DNA from: Plumapathes pennacea
Lineage: Eukaryota; Cnidaria; Anthozoa; Antipatharia; Myriopathidae
Assembly: GCA_964036295.1 (NCBI GenBank)
Contig: OZ038470.1
Location: 13,893,578 to 13,957,577, forward strand
DNA: 64,000 nt
Direction: 5' to 3'
Part shown: piece by piece, positions 54,301-64,000 of the stretch
Position numbering within the stretch: position 1 is the stretch's first letter
Layout of the letters: each line of letters opens with the position of its first letter
The notes under the pieces: generated by a model
Database searches by the model: none
What the model saw: the letters and a program-made list of their open reading frames with translations, nothing else
What the model was told of the DNA's origin: nothing
Position numbers and translations under genes: made by a program

Positions 54301-54928
54301 ACGGGGAGCAAATGCATTTGAAGTCGCCAAGAGAATACAGAGCCACACATTTCCCTCCGTTTTTACACGGATCTTTAGAGCAAGGAGTCTAGAAGAAGCG
54401 CAGTCAAGTTTCAGCAATAAATAAAAGAGGACAAGGATGATAATAGAGGTTAATAAAAAAAAACATTGAAAATAAATGAAACAAAAATATGACAGAGGTG
54501 CTCGCTTTAAAAGTTTATTACTTTAGTTTCAGATATAGAATTGAGTCGAGGACCCCAAAGCAACTCATCACAACGGATCAATTACTTACATATATGCTGT
54601 AGTGGTGAAAAACAGGATTTGCTTTGAACTTGTCCGACGAGTTGTACTTGTCAGACGACAGAAGTTCACACAGAGTTCGGCCTTCCCCGTCAGGTTTTGC
54701 CGCCACATTGAAGGAGAAACACGTCACAACGCCAAGACAAGCGACGGAGCACTGTAAGAAACTGATCACAGAACTTGTCGCAACTGGGTTAGTATCGAGA
54801 CAATGGAACTGATGAGCAACAAAGTAAGCAGAAGAAACAGGCTCAGTCCCTCTTACTAGTGCTTCAATACCGTATAAATAAAAGCCGAAACTAACCAAGG
54901 TAAAGATATAAGTAAACATTCTGGCCAT
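51328..54928 (-). CDS. Secreted PAN-EGF-F-type lectin, copy B
   Basis: Five exons: 54590-54928, 54274-54388, 52125-52376, 51667-51843, 51328-51344 (900 nt, 299 aa), same structure as copy A. Relative to A, nine residues are missing after the signal core (FSLAEHENN region), leaving MARMFTYIFTLVSFGFYLYG as signal peptide. The EGF reads DPCKNGGKC. The lectin domain keeps the exact motif His-x(26)-Arg-x-Asp-x(4)-Arg (HTNDESSPWW to RGDCCGDR). The loop after NKPASQSS (TKSTRV) and that after AVDGN (RNTNSLEYHC) differ strongly from A, although the rest is nearly identical. The last exon encodes VCRPP. Intron 2 contains the 474-bp TTAA element. It is probably functional. Confidence 0.87.
53463..53944. 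mobile_element. TTAA-flanked 474-bp foldback element (copy B only)
   Basis: Ends GCCCCATGCACACGAGCAAG inverted at the other terminus, flanked by TTAA (53463-53466, 53941-53944). Arms of at least 34 bp are built from repeated 'gacaagttttctgtgacaa' blocks. The matching site in copy C is an intact TTAA (catcgTTAAacgaag, near 59536) and in copy A reads TTAC (near 42961), so this insertion is specific to unit B. Confidence 0.85.
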
Positions 54929-55282
54929 GTTTTTTTTATGAGGCGTTTGTGTCAAAAACACCTATTGTAAGTTGTATTCAATCAACGTAAACGATAGCGC
55001 ACATATAGAGTGGTATTAAAAATTATGCAGTCGGATCTTATTGGTACTTATTTTCAAATATTGGTAATCGAGATAGTATCACCTGCGACGTTGACTCATC
55101 GAAGTTTCGCACGAAATTTCAAGCGAAATTTCATTAAGGAAATAGATAGAGTGCAATACGCTCCCATCTTTGCACTCGTTTTGGCCCGTATTTGCACTCG
55201 AAAATGTGAAGTCGTGTAATAAAAGACTATAAGTTTATGCCAGCAAGAAAGAGAGTATCACTTTTTAGAGAGGTTTTTTTTT

Positions 55283-55301
55283 GGGGGGGGGGGGGGGGGG
55301 G
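55283..55301. repeat. Poly-G run
   Basis: Nineteen or so G residues following a T run. Similar G tracts lie at 15618-15634, 19522-19545 and 59983-60004. These are G-quadruplex-capable sequences and common assembly error sites. Confidence 0.8.
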
Positions 55302-55401
55302 TTAGTTTATTTTGCTTAATTTTCACATAGGTCCTGATCAACTACTCAAATTCTAACTTTATGATTCGGGAATCCCAGGTAAGAAAGGGCAAAGAAAGGT
55401 T

Positions 55402-55600
55402 ACTGTGTAAAACCGGTCACAGAACTTGATGCGATTGGGTTATCAAGACAATGGAACTGATAAGCAACAAAGTAAGCAGAAGAAACAGGCTCAGCCCCTC
55501 TTGCCAGTGCTTCAATACCGTTGTTTTCATGTTCGGCTAGTGAAAAAGTCGAACAAAAGCCGAAACTAACCAATGTTAAGGTATAAACAAACCTGGCCAT
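55402..55600 (-). pseudogene. Remnant first exon of a deleted lectin copy
   Basis: Starting at ATG 55600 it reads MARFVYTLTLVSFGFCS and continues through the PAN start to about SSVTGFTQ, almost identical to exon 1 of copy C. It breaks at 55402 and no EGF or lectin exons follow before copy B's upstream region. One codon of LDTNP is lost (LDNP). The upstream flank (55601 onward) matches that of copy C (61217 onward), so a whole gene once stood here and lost all but its 5' end. Confidence 0.85.
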
Positions 55601-56023
55601 CTTTGTCAGCCGGGCTTGTGGAGAATTAATGTTCCCTTTGTAAATATCTGGATTCCGTCGTTTTGACTATATCAGCCAAATGAACCGCACATAGTGCAAA
55701 CACAAGGTTTAATATAGGTGACTTATTTATTGTGTTTGCAGAAGATATTTGTTAGGTCTCGAAAGGCTCTGTTCTGTTCACTGTGTTGGTTACCCTGTAA
55801 ATCACATACATTCTAAAAACAATGGTTGTGAATGATATTTAGTGTTAGCGTCTTATTAAAGTTTTGGAAAAACCTAATTTTCTTATAAAACATTAATTAT
55901 TTTTTAACTAATTTTCTTATAGAACATTAGAAAAAGCTAGAAGTTAGATCAGCTGCTTCTTGTAAGAGCGACAAGATGTTAATCGTATTCTTTATGGCAA
56001 ATGGTTTGAACCCAGGAGTGTAA

Positions 56024-56257
56024 ACAGTAGGTTGGTTGTGATCGTCCGGGTTAGAGTAGTCTCCAGGAAGACTGCTGTTGATGATCGACGTTTCGACTCC
56101 CTAAACGGAAGTCATCTTCAGAGTTAAGTGAAGAGGTCTGCACTTGAAGAGGTCTTCACTTAAAGAGGTCTTCACTTAACTCTGAAGATGACTTCCATTA
56201 AACAACAGTCTTACTGGAGACTACTCTAACCCGGACGATCACAACCAACCTACTGTA
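56024..56257. mobile_element. Foldback element, ACAGTAGGTTGGTTG ends
   Basis: ACAGTAGGTTGGTTGTGATC at the left is exactly mirrored at the right, with arms extending through 'cgtccgggttagagtagtctcc'. The centre repeats 'gaggtcttcactta'. Partial versions at 39940, 48880 and 61610 show this is the parent form of the 'gatgacttccgttcaggg' repeat. Confidence 0.8.
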
Positions 56258-56380
56258 TTCTTCATATCGCAATCTTTTTCTCTAGTCAGAGGTTGCCACA
56301 GATTTTACAAAGTCAAAGATTAAGTTAAACATAAAGCTCAAGTAAGGAAAACAATTTTAGTTTTACGGGTGGTATTCTTG

Positions 56381-56837
56381 TGCACATAAGCCCAAAAATG
56401 ATATCTTTGCAATCGATTCTACATAAAGTAAATAGTTGACTGTTAGAATATTTCTGTGTTTCAACATTGCGCCTATGAGTTATAGAGGTTTATATTTCGA
56501 ATATGGTAATGAAGTGACGTCAAAGGAGTAAATCCATGTTATTTCTTTCTCTTCGTACTTGGAACTATTTTCAGATTCATACAAAATATTTGGTAAAATC
56601 ATTATACAAAATTCCAATATAAGATGGACGTTGGTAAAATGTCATTTAGGTCCATCAACAAAATTTTGTATAATAAATTGTTCCTTCTTTGACGTCACGC
56701 ATTACCATATTCAAAATATAAACCTTTATAACTCAAAGGCGCAGCGTTAAAGCGCAGACTTATTCTAATAATCGACATGTTTCCTTCATGTAGATTCGAT
56801 TGTAAAGATATCATTTTTAGGCTTATATGCACTTTAA
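56381..56837. mobile_element. 453-bp near-palindromic element at the TTAA hotspot (unit C)
   Basis: The left arm GTGCACATAAGCCCAAAAAT and its inverted partner near 56805-56833 enclose second-level inverted blocks ('tatagaggtttatat', 'gacgtcaaaggag'), so almost the whole element folds on itself. The right flank is TTAA (56834-56837); the left TTAA appears lost in a small deletion. Unit D keeps an empty site (ttcttgTTAAaacacgag, near 61925-61935). Confidence 0.8.
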
Positions 56838-56886
56838 GACACGAGTCACTACAATACGTAACAGTACAGCTGCTGCCTAAGCTGTC

Positions 56887-57154
56887 TTAACCCTTTCACT
56901 CCCAAGTTCAAAATCCAGATTCTCCAAACTTGTTAAGAGGGAAATGTATGAGTAGTGTAATAAGAATTGATAGTTTAATCAGCTATCAACTGAACAAGGT
57001 ATCAAAAGCCATATTCCTTTTACTGTATATTATGCTGCCGAAACTGAAAGAGAAACTTAAACTTGATCAACAATAGATTAAAATTACAGGAACAAAGCCA
57101 AAGCCAGAGGCTTATGTGGCAGGCTTATGTGACACTTGAGAATGAAAGGGTTAA
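56887..57154. mobile_element. TTAA MITE family 1, unit C copy with intact target duplication
   Basis: TTAA-CCCTTTCACTCCCAAG at the left and AATGAAAGGG-TTAA at the right. The corresponding empty sites are 'gtcttgaagaaacgg' in unit A (40296-40310) and 'atcTTAAacaaacgg' in unit B (near 51133-51147). The body is about 80 bp longer than other copies owing to a local duplication of 'aggcttatgtg'. Confidence 0.85.
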
Positions 57155-58195
57155 AGAAACGGGCGTGTTTATGTCAGTTCGTCTATTCCATTGGCCAGTA
57201 CAAGAGTCAGTGTTCTTAGTATTAATGTTAGCTTTTATCTATTTATATATTTATTATCAGATCTGTTATCTGTTCTTTATTCCTTAGTTTTTTTATCAAG
57301 TGAGTGATTACATATTTAGCTGTGAAACAACAAATAAAAATTTACACCTAACTCAAAACTCTCGTTGTCAAAACACTACACTGTAATAATTGTATTTGAC
57401 CTCAACAGCAGAGGACCATAATGTATAAACCCACAACAATTTGTACAGCAGTGAATCAGGACAAAATTTGTGATATAGATTGTTTCAGCTTCTTCCCAAA
57501 CTACATGTACAGGTCACAGTTTGAGTAAAGATAGTCCGCTGCTTGAAACAAGTCAACAAATTACTAAACGTGTCATACAGGTTTTAGGTTATGTTCAAGT
57601 TGTTAGTCAGATGATGTTACTGTGCAGACACCCTGTTGGAGTGCAAGACTGCCCAATAAGTTATAACTTATTTCAAATGTGTCTGACATTTTCTATACTA
57701 ACGAAAAACTGTAACTGTGTACCATACGACTTATCATATAATAACTATTACCGAATATTGACTTTGACAAGTAACTTTGGACCCCTCACATGTTTTTTAC
57801 CATTTCACACCTGCATAGTTACTTTTTTTCAGCTAGTATAGAAAAAGAAAACAAAATGTAATTCTTAGAAGCCTATACAGTTGGAAAACAGTTAGCTTGG
57901 TTCTGCAGTTCCCTTTGTATGTTATGTATGCGACGTATGCGTTAGCAGTTCAGATATATTACAAGTTTCTAGGCAGAACGTAGCTCTTCTAAGAAAAAAC
58001 AAATACATAATAACAATGAAAAGCAATATTGATAATTATATAGAGTTGAAAAGTTACAATGTACATTCATTTCTAAATCCCAGTCACCTTTTGGTCGACC
58101 CAGACTGTAGTAATGGAACGCCATCTCCATATGCTGAGGTTTTATTATGGCATTATTTTGGAATATCGGCATTTTTCTTCTCTCAATCACTTTGT

Positions 58196-61100
58196 CTAAT
58201 GGGAGCAAACTGTGAGACGAAGAACAAAAGAGAAGAGAACTTAATTCAAACTGTCCTTTATAATCAAGGCATATGAAAGGGAACTATTAAACTATCTTAT
58301 AGTAACTTATGAAAAAATTGCAGAATCATCTTGATGACAGAAGGTACAGATCATAGTTGATGATCCAGTTTCAAAATAGAAACGGCCTCTGGTGATTATA
58401 ATTCAACTGGCATCAATTTGCAAACTGCAGTGCATTAATTCCGCTGTTGGATTTCTCAAGCAAAAATCAAATTACTGGCTTCCAGCTTTGGTCAGAGAAC
58501 TCTCATAAGAATCAAAAAACGTGTTCCATGACTTACCTGTACCAAAAACCTGCACCTCACAGACACTAAGGGTCTTGCTTGCTCCTGGGATTCGAATTTT
58601 GACGAATCTGCCTTTTTTTGCGGGGGAACAACGGAAGGATTTTGACTGGCCTTGGGGAATATACAGATTTTCGCCACAAATAGTATCGCTGGACGAATTC
58701 TCCGTCGTATTGGCTGTGTAACAAACGTAAATTGTGTTTATTAATAGGCTTGCTTTATATTCCGAAATAAGTCTGCCTAAAAATATTGAAAATGAATACA
58801 TTTATTAGAACAAATGTAACATCCAAATATTTTTACTTGTAATGAATAGCAACATTCTTGGCCAATCAGGAACAAAAGCCGACGGCAATCTATACTCAAA
58901 CGCGAATTGATTTTCTGATTTTCGTTAAATGTGTTTAATTGTGGATATACAATATTGGAGAGATAAATATACCAACAACAATCTGAAATCCGTTCAATCG
59001 ATCTCCACAGCAATCTCCCCTGTTCCAAATTTTCACTTCAGCGACTTTTTCTTCATTTCCCAGATCAATTCTCCACCATGGAGAAGATTCCGGATTGGTG
59101 TGCGTGCAATGAAATCCTGGATTAATGTCTGTATCCGTATTTCCATCGACTGCTTTCCCTGCAGCAGCATTGCCGTAGTAAGTGCTGCTTTGGCTCGCGG
59201 GTTTATTAAGCGCAAGATTCACTGGAAAGGCTGCAAACGAAGTAAGATATTTTGGTGAATGACGTCAACCATCGCACATATAGATACGTAATATTTATTG
59301 ATCCACCTTGTCAGATGTGCTAAGCATCAGCACAAATAACTTGAACTCTTTTAAGTCTATTATGCTAAACTACTATTTCACCTCCTTTGACGCCACCCGG
59401 TGGCCTCGTGGTTTCTCTACGCTACTCTCGTGTTCTCCCAACTTCCCTCGTGTTTAGATGAGGCTATATATACGGGAACGAGCTAAAGAACCAGCAACAT
59501 GAAGAGAAAGTCTTTTGCACCGTGTTTGCCAGTGTCATCGTTAAACGAAGAAACGTAATCAATCGTCGATCAGCGGAAAACGATATCTCGCCAGCTGCAG
59601 CTGCGCAAATTACCTCCAGAAACCCCACCCCTCCCCTCCACCCTCTTGCAATCAGTATCTTCAAGTTATATTTTGTAGAATCTCGCTAAGAACCTGTGAT
59701 TGCTGTATACCATTCAAGGCATAACTGATAACGGTTTGTAGCCTTACTTTGTCTAAGTATTCATACCGTGGTTTAAGTTTCAAACTCCAGAAAACGTCCT
59801 CACCCGCAGCTGCCCGTCGACTCTCAATGTAATGCGCCGACCAATTTGCACTGCTAACATCCCCCCACCCCCCGGGCATACCCCGGGCATTTGACACCCA
59901 ATTTGACCTTTCAAACCGCTGTGGGGCTTTAAATACCCGATCTGGCGTTCACGTGCATCAAAAATCAAAAAATTCAAATACCGGGGGGGGGGGGGGGGGG
60001 GGGGATGTTAACAGTAGAAATTGATCGGCGCATAATGATGTTGGGAAGGTACTTTACGAGTCAGGAAAATATTTGTTTTGACGCGAAAAGTAGTGTCAGT
60101 GGCGAAGACTACACTCACAATATCGCGTCGAGCGGGCGGTGCAGAAATAATCGCGTCAATTATCCACCGTAAGCTACAAGAATTAAAGAGTCTTAACGTG
60201 CCATGTTTTGTGTCTCTCAAGTAACACTAGAGGTTTTTGACCAGGAGAAGACTTGAAAATAACTCAGGTGGCAGGTGCTAAAACTGTCAAAATTTACAAC
60301 GGGACTGCGCTTCGGTGAAACCACAACCTCCAGGGAGCTCTGTTATTTTCCTCGTTTTTGTTGCGAAACCCGTACCTTGAAGCGAACTTCAAATATTTGT
60401 ATCTCCAACGTGACGGAGAATTTCGAAGGTGTAAAAATTGCATAAATCCGAGAAGGCGTCCTCACCCACAAGAAGCTTGTGACCTTCAAGTGACAAAATA
60501 CACAAAATTTTATTATGTGTTATATACTGACTCACCTGTTTCACATCTCTTTCCATGAGAACACGGGGAGCAGGTGCATTTGAAGTCGCCACGAGAATAC
60601 AGAGCCACACATTTCCCTCCGTTTTCACACGGATCTTTAGAGCAAGGAGTCTAGAAGAAGCGCAGTTAAGTTTTCAGCCATTAAATATGAGAACACGTAG
60701 GATGATGCGGGTTCAATAAAATAATTTTAAAAAGATATGCAGCGGAAACATGGCAGTAGTGCTCGCTTTAAAAGTTTATAATTTTAGTTTCAAATAAAGT
60801 TGGAATGAGTCGAAGATCCCAAAGCAACTCATCACAACGGATCAATTACTTACATATATGCTGTAGTGGTGAAAACCAAGACTTTCTTTGAACTTGTCAG
60901 ACGAGTTGTACTTATCAGACGACAGCAGTTCACACAGAGTTCGGCCTTCCACGTCAGGTTTTGCAGCCACATTGAAAGAAATACACGTTACGACGCGAAG
61001 GCAAGAGAGAGAGCACTGTGTAAAACTGGTCACAGAACTTGATGCGATTGGGTTAGTATCGAGACAATGGAACTGATAAGCAACAAAGTAAGCAGAAGAA

Positions 61101-61216
61101 ACAGGCTCAGCCCCTCTTACTAGTGCTTCAACACCGTTGTCTTCATGTTCGGCTAGTGAAAAAGTCGAACAAAAGCCGAAACTAACCAATGTTAAGGTAT
61201 AAACAAACCTGGCCAT
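58196..61216 (-). CDS. Secreted PAN-EGF-F-type lectin, copy C
   Basis: Five exons: 60854-61216, 60536-60650, 58973-59230, 58537-58713, 58196-58209 (927 nt, 308 aa). Signal peptide MARFVYTLTLVSFGFCSTFS. The PAN domain is more diverged than that of A or B (SLSCLRVVTCISF). The EGF matches A. The lectin keeps His-x(26)-Arg-x-Asp-x(4)-Arg (HTNPESSPWW to RGDCCGDR), with its own variant loops YYGNAAAG and TDTDINPGFHC. Exon 4 differs from A/B at about nine positions (ENLYIPQGQ, FVKIRIPGASKTLS). The last exon encodes VCSH. It is probably a functional secreted lectin. Confidence 0.87.
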
Positions 61217-61971
61217 CTTTGTCAGCCGGGCTTGTGGAGAATTAATGTTCCCTTTGTAAATATCTGGATTCCGTCGTTTTGACAATATTTTTCAGCCAAT
61301 GAACCACACATAGCGCAAACCCAAGGTTTAATATAGGACGTATTTATTGTGTTTGCAGAAGATATTTGTTAGGTCTCGAAAGACTCTGCTCTGTTTACTG
61401 TGTTGGTTACCCTGTTAATCACATACATTCTAAAAACAGTGGTTGTGAATGATATTTAGTGTTAGCGTCTTATTAAAGTTTTGGAAAAACCTAATTTTCT
61501 CATAGAACATTAATTAATTTTTTAAATTATTTTTCTTATAGAATATTAGAAAAAGCTAGAAAGTTAGACCAGCTGCTTCTTGTAAAAGTGACAAGATGCT
61601 AATTGTATTCTTTAGAGTAGTCTCCAGGAAGACTGTTGTTGATGATCGACGTTTCGACTCCCTGAACGGAAGTCACCTTCAGAGTTAAGTGAAGAGGTAC
61701 TCTGAAGATGACTTCCATTCAGGGAGTCGAAACGTCAGTCACCAACAACAGTCGGCTTACTGGAGACTACTCTAACCCGGACGATCACAACCAACCTACT
61801 GTATTCTTCATATCGCAATCTTTTTCTCTGGTCAGAGGTTGCCACAGATTTTACAAATTTAGAGATTAAGTTAAACATAAAGCTCAATTAAGGAAAACAA
61901 TTTTAGTTTTAGGGGTGGTATTCTTGTTAAAACACGAGTCACTACAATATGTAACAGTACAGCTGCATGTC

Positions 61972-62159
61972 TCAACCCTTTCACTCCCAAGTTCAAAATG
62001 TAGATTCTCCAAACTTGTTAAGAGGGAAATGTATGAGTAGTGTAATAAGAATTGAGCAAGGTATCAAAAGCCATATTCTTTTTACTATATGATATATTTA
62101 TGCTGCCGAAACTGAAAGAGAAACTTAAACTTGATCACACTTGGGAGTGAAAGGGTTAA
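61972..62159. mobile_element. TTAA MITE family 1, unit D copy
   Basis: The left flank has drifted to TCAA, followed by CCCTTTCACTCCCAAG. The right end reads CTTGGGAGTGAAAGGG-TTAA (TTAA 62156-62159). At 180 bp this is the cleanest family-1 representative in the window. Confidence 0.85.
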
Positions 62160-63200
62160 AGAAACGGGCGTGTTTATGTCAGTTCGTCTATTCCATTGGC
62201 CAGTACAAGAGTCAGTGTTCTTGTTATTAATGTTAGCTTTTATCTATTTATCTATTTATCATCAAATCTGTTATCTGCTCTTTATTCCTTAGTTTTTTAT
62301 CAAGTGAGTGATTACATATTTAGCTGTGAAACAACAAGTAAAAATTTACACCTAACTCGAAACTATCGTTGTCAAAACACTACAATGTAATACAATTGTA
62401 TTTGGCCTCAACAGCAGAGGACCATGATGTATAAGCCAACAACAGTTTGTACAGCAGAATCAGGACAAGTTTTGCAATATAGATTGTTTCAGCTTCTTCC
62501 CAAACTACAGGTCGTAGTTTTGAGTAAATATAGTCCGCTGCTTGAAACAAGTCAACAAATTACTAAACGTGGCATACAAGTTTTAGGTTTATGTTCAAGT
62601 TGTTAGTCAGATGATGTTACTGTGCAGACACCCTGTTGGAGTGCAAGACTGCCCAATAAGTTATAACTTATTTCAAATGTGCCTGACATTTTCTATACTA
62701 ACGAAAAACAGTAACTGTGTACCATACGACTTATCATATAATAACTATTACCGAATATTTACTTGGCAAGTAACTTTGGACCCCTCACATGTTTCTTACC
62801 ATTTCACACCTGCACAGAGTTACTTTTTTTCAGCTAGTATAGAAAAAGAAAACATGATGTAATTCTTAGAAGCCTATACAGTTGGAAAACAGTTAGCTTG
62901 GTTCTGCAGTTCCCTTTGTATGCTATGTATGCGACGTATAAGTTTGCAGTTCAGATATATTACAAGTTTCCAGGCAGAACGTAGCTCTTCTAAGAAAAAA
63001 CAAATACATAATAACAATGAAAAGCAATATTGATATATAGAGTAGAAATGCTCTAAAGTTACAATGTATATTCACTTCTGAATCCCAGTCACCTTTTGGT
63101 CGACCCAGACTGTAGTAATGGAACGCCATCTCCGTATGCTGAGATTTTATTATGGCATTATTTTGGAATATCGGCATTTTTCTTCTCTCAATCACTTTGT

Positions 63201-64000
63201 CTAACGGGAGCAAACTGTGAGACGAAGAACAAAAGAGAAGAGAACTTAATTCAAACTGTCCTTTATAATCAAGGCATATGAAAGGGAACTATTAAACTAT
63301 CTTACAGTAAGTTATGAAAACATTTATAGAATCATCTTGATGACAGAAGGTACAGATCATAGTTGATGATCCAGTTTCAAAATAGAAACGGCCTCTGGTG
63401 ATTATAAATCAACTGGCATCAATTTGTAAACTGCAGTGCATTGATTTTCTGTTGGATTTCTTTATCATGCAAAAATCAAATTACGTGGCTTCCAGCTTTG
63501 GTCAGAGAACTCTCATAACAATCAAAAAACGTGTTCCATGACTTACCTGCACCAAAAACCTGCACCTCACAGACACTAAGGGTCTTGCTTGCTCCTGGGA
63601 TTCGAATTGTGACGAATCTGCCCTTTTTTGCGGGGGAACAACGGAAGGATTTTGACTGGCCTTGGGGAATATGGAGATTTTCGCCACAAATAGTATCGCT
63701 GGACGAATTCTCCGTCGTATTGGCTGTGTAACAAACGAAAATTGTGTTTATTAATAGGCTTGCTTTATATTCCGAAATAAGTCTGCCTAAAAATATTGAA
63801 AATAAATAGATTCATTAGAACAAATATAACATCCAAGTATTTTTACTTGTAAATCAATAGCAGCATTCTTGGCCAATCAGGAACAAAAGCCGACTGCGAT
63901 CTATACTCAAACGCGAATTGATTTTCTGATTTTCGTTAAATGTGTTTAATTGTGGATATACAATATTGGAGAGGTAAATATACCAACAACAATCTGAAAT
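63201..64000 (-). CDS. Secreted F-type lectin, copy D (3' part only, cut by window end)
   Basis: Visible exons are 63547-63723 (second half of the F-type lectin domain, ICGENLHIPQGQ to CEVQVFGAG) and 63201-63214 (final VCSR-stop). The end of the preceding lectin exon begins at 63984 and runs off the window. Splice sites and phases match copies A-C. Within exon 4 it is closest to copy C. The EGF, PAN and signal exons should lie beyond base 64000. Confidence 0.85.

Larger units (their letters stand above)
44369..55087. repeat. Segmental duplication unit B
   Basis: Direct-repeat partner of 35071-44153. It is longer because it gained a 1.9-kb TTAA element (49175-51087) and a 474-bp TTAA element (53467-53940), and it lacks about 650 bp near 47700 plus the (TTA)n insert of unit A. 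It ends with 'gagatagtatcacctgcg' just upstream of lectin copy B. Confidence 0.92.
55402..58989. repeat. Segmental duplication unit C flank (partner of 61015-64000)
   Basis: Direct repeat of 61015-64000, starting inside lectin exon 1 and running through the promoter-side flank, the 'gatgacttcc' repeat, the TTAA cluster, and the 3' exons of the next lectin gene. The two differ by the 453-bp element at 56381 and by small indels. Confidence 0.9.
61015..64000. repeat. Segmental duplication unit D (continues past window end)
   Basis: Direct repeat of 55402-58989, offset 5613 bp at the start and 5011 bp at the end, because the foldback at 56381 and part of the MITE are absent here. Confidence 0.9.

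Overview
The window is a piece of animal nuclear genome. Genes are split by many GT-AG introns, spacers are AT-rich, and dispersed foldback elements are abundant. The gene set (a Wnt4-like ligand, a complement-type MASP protease, a mosaic heme peroxidase, and PAN-EGF-F-type lectins) fits an anthozoan cnidarian, most likely a stony coral or close relative. The taxon is inferred from gene content and not proven.

Layout. 1-4062: no recognisable gene. 4063-6861 (+): a complete four-exon Wnt gene, 358 aa, closest by motif to Wnt4. 6862-10947: repeats only. 10948-17723 (-): eleven exons of a MASP-type protease (CUB-EGF-CUB-CCP-CCP-trypsin), with a likely signal-peptide exon at 20937-20986. 17724-24370: intergenic, with foldbacks and one unrecognised open frame. 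24371-36408 (+): a 14-exon gene for a predicted 1409-aa secreted protein: signal peptide, CUB, calcium-binding EGF, two cadherin-like repeats, animal heme peroxidase, WxxW domain, DNRLRE/CBM96-like C-terminus. All splice phases agree. 35071-64000: a tandemly duplicated locus holding three complete genes (A, B, C) and one partial gene (D, cut by the window end) on the minus strand. Each encodes a small secreted PAN/apple-EGF-F-type lectin. The first duplication also copied the last two exons of the peroxidase gene, leaving a 5'-truncated copy at 44369-45708. A remnant of a further lectin copy lies at 55402-55600.

Mobile DNA. The paralogous lectin units act as natural empty-site controls. Several unrelated terminal-inverted-repeat elements sit at TTAA in one unit and are missing at the matching TTAA or near-TTAA in another. 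They include a 1.9-kb Kolobok/T2-like element with a frameshifted THAP domain. TA-type CAGTCAACTCC MITEs cluster in the introns of the peroxidase and protease genes.

How the genes fit together. Wnt is a developmental signal. The MASP-like protease belongs to lectin-pathway complement. The peroxidase and the fucose-type lectins are secreted or extracellular-matrix and recognition proteins. Three of the four gene types therefore suit extracellular recognition or defence, but nothing in the sequence proves co-regulation.
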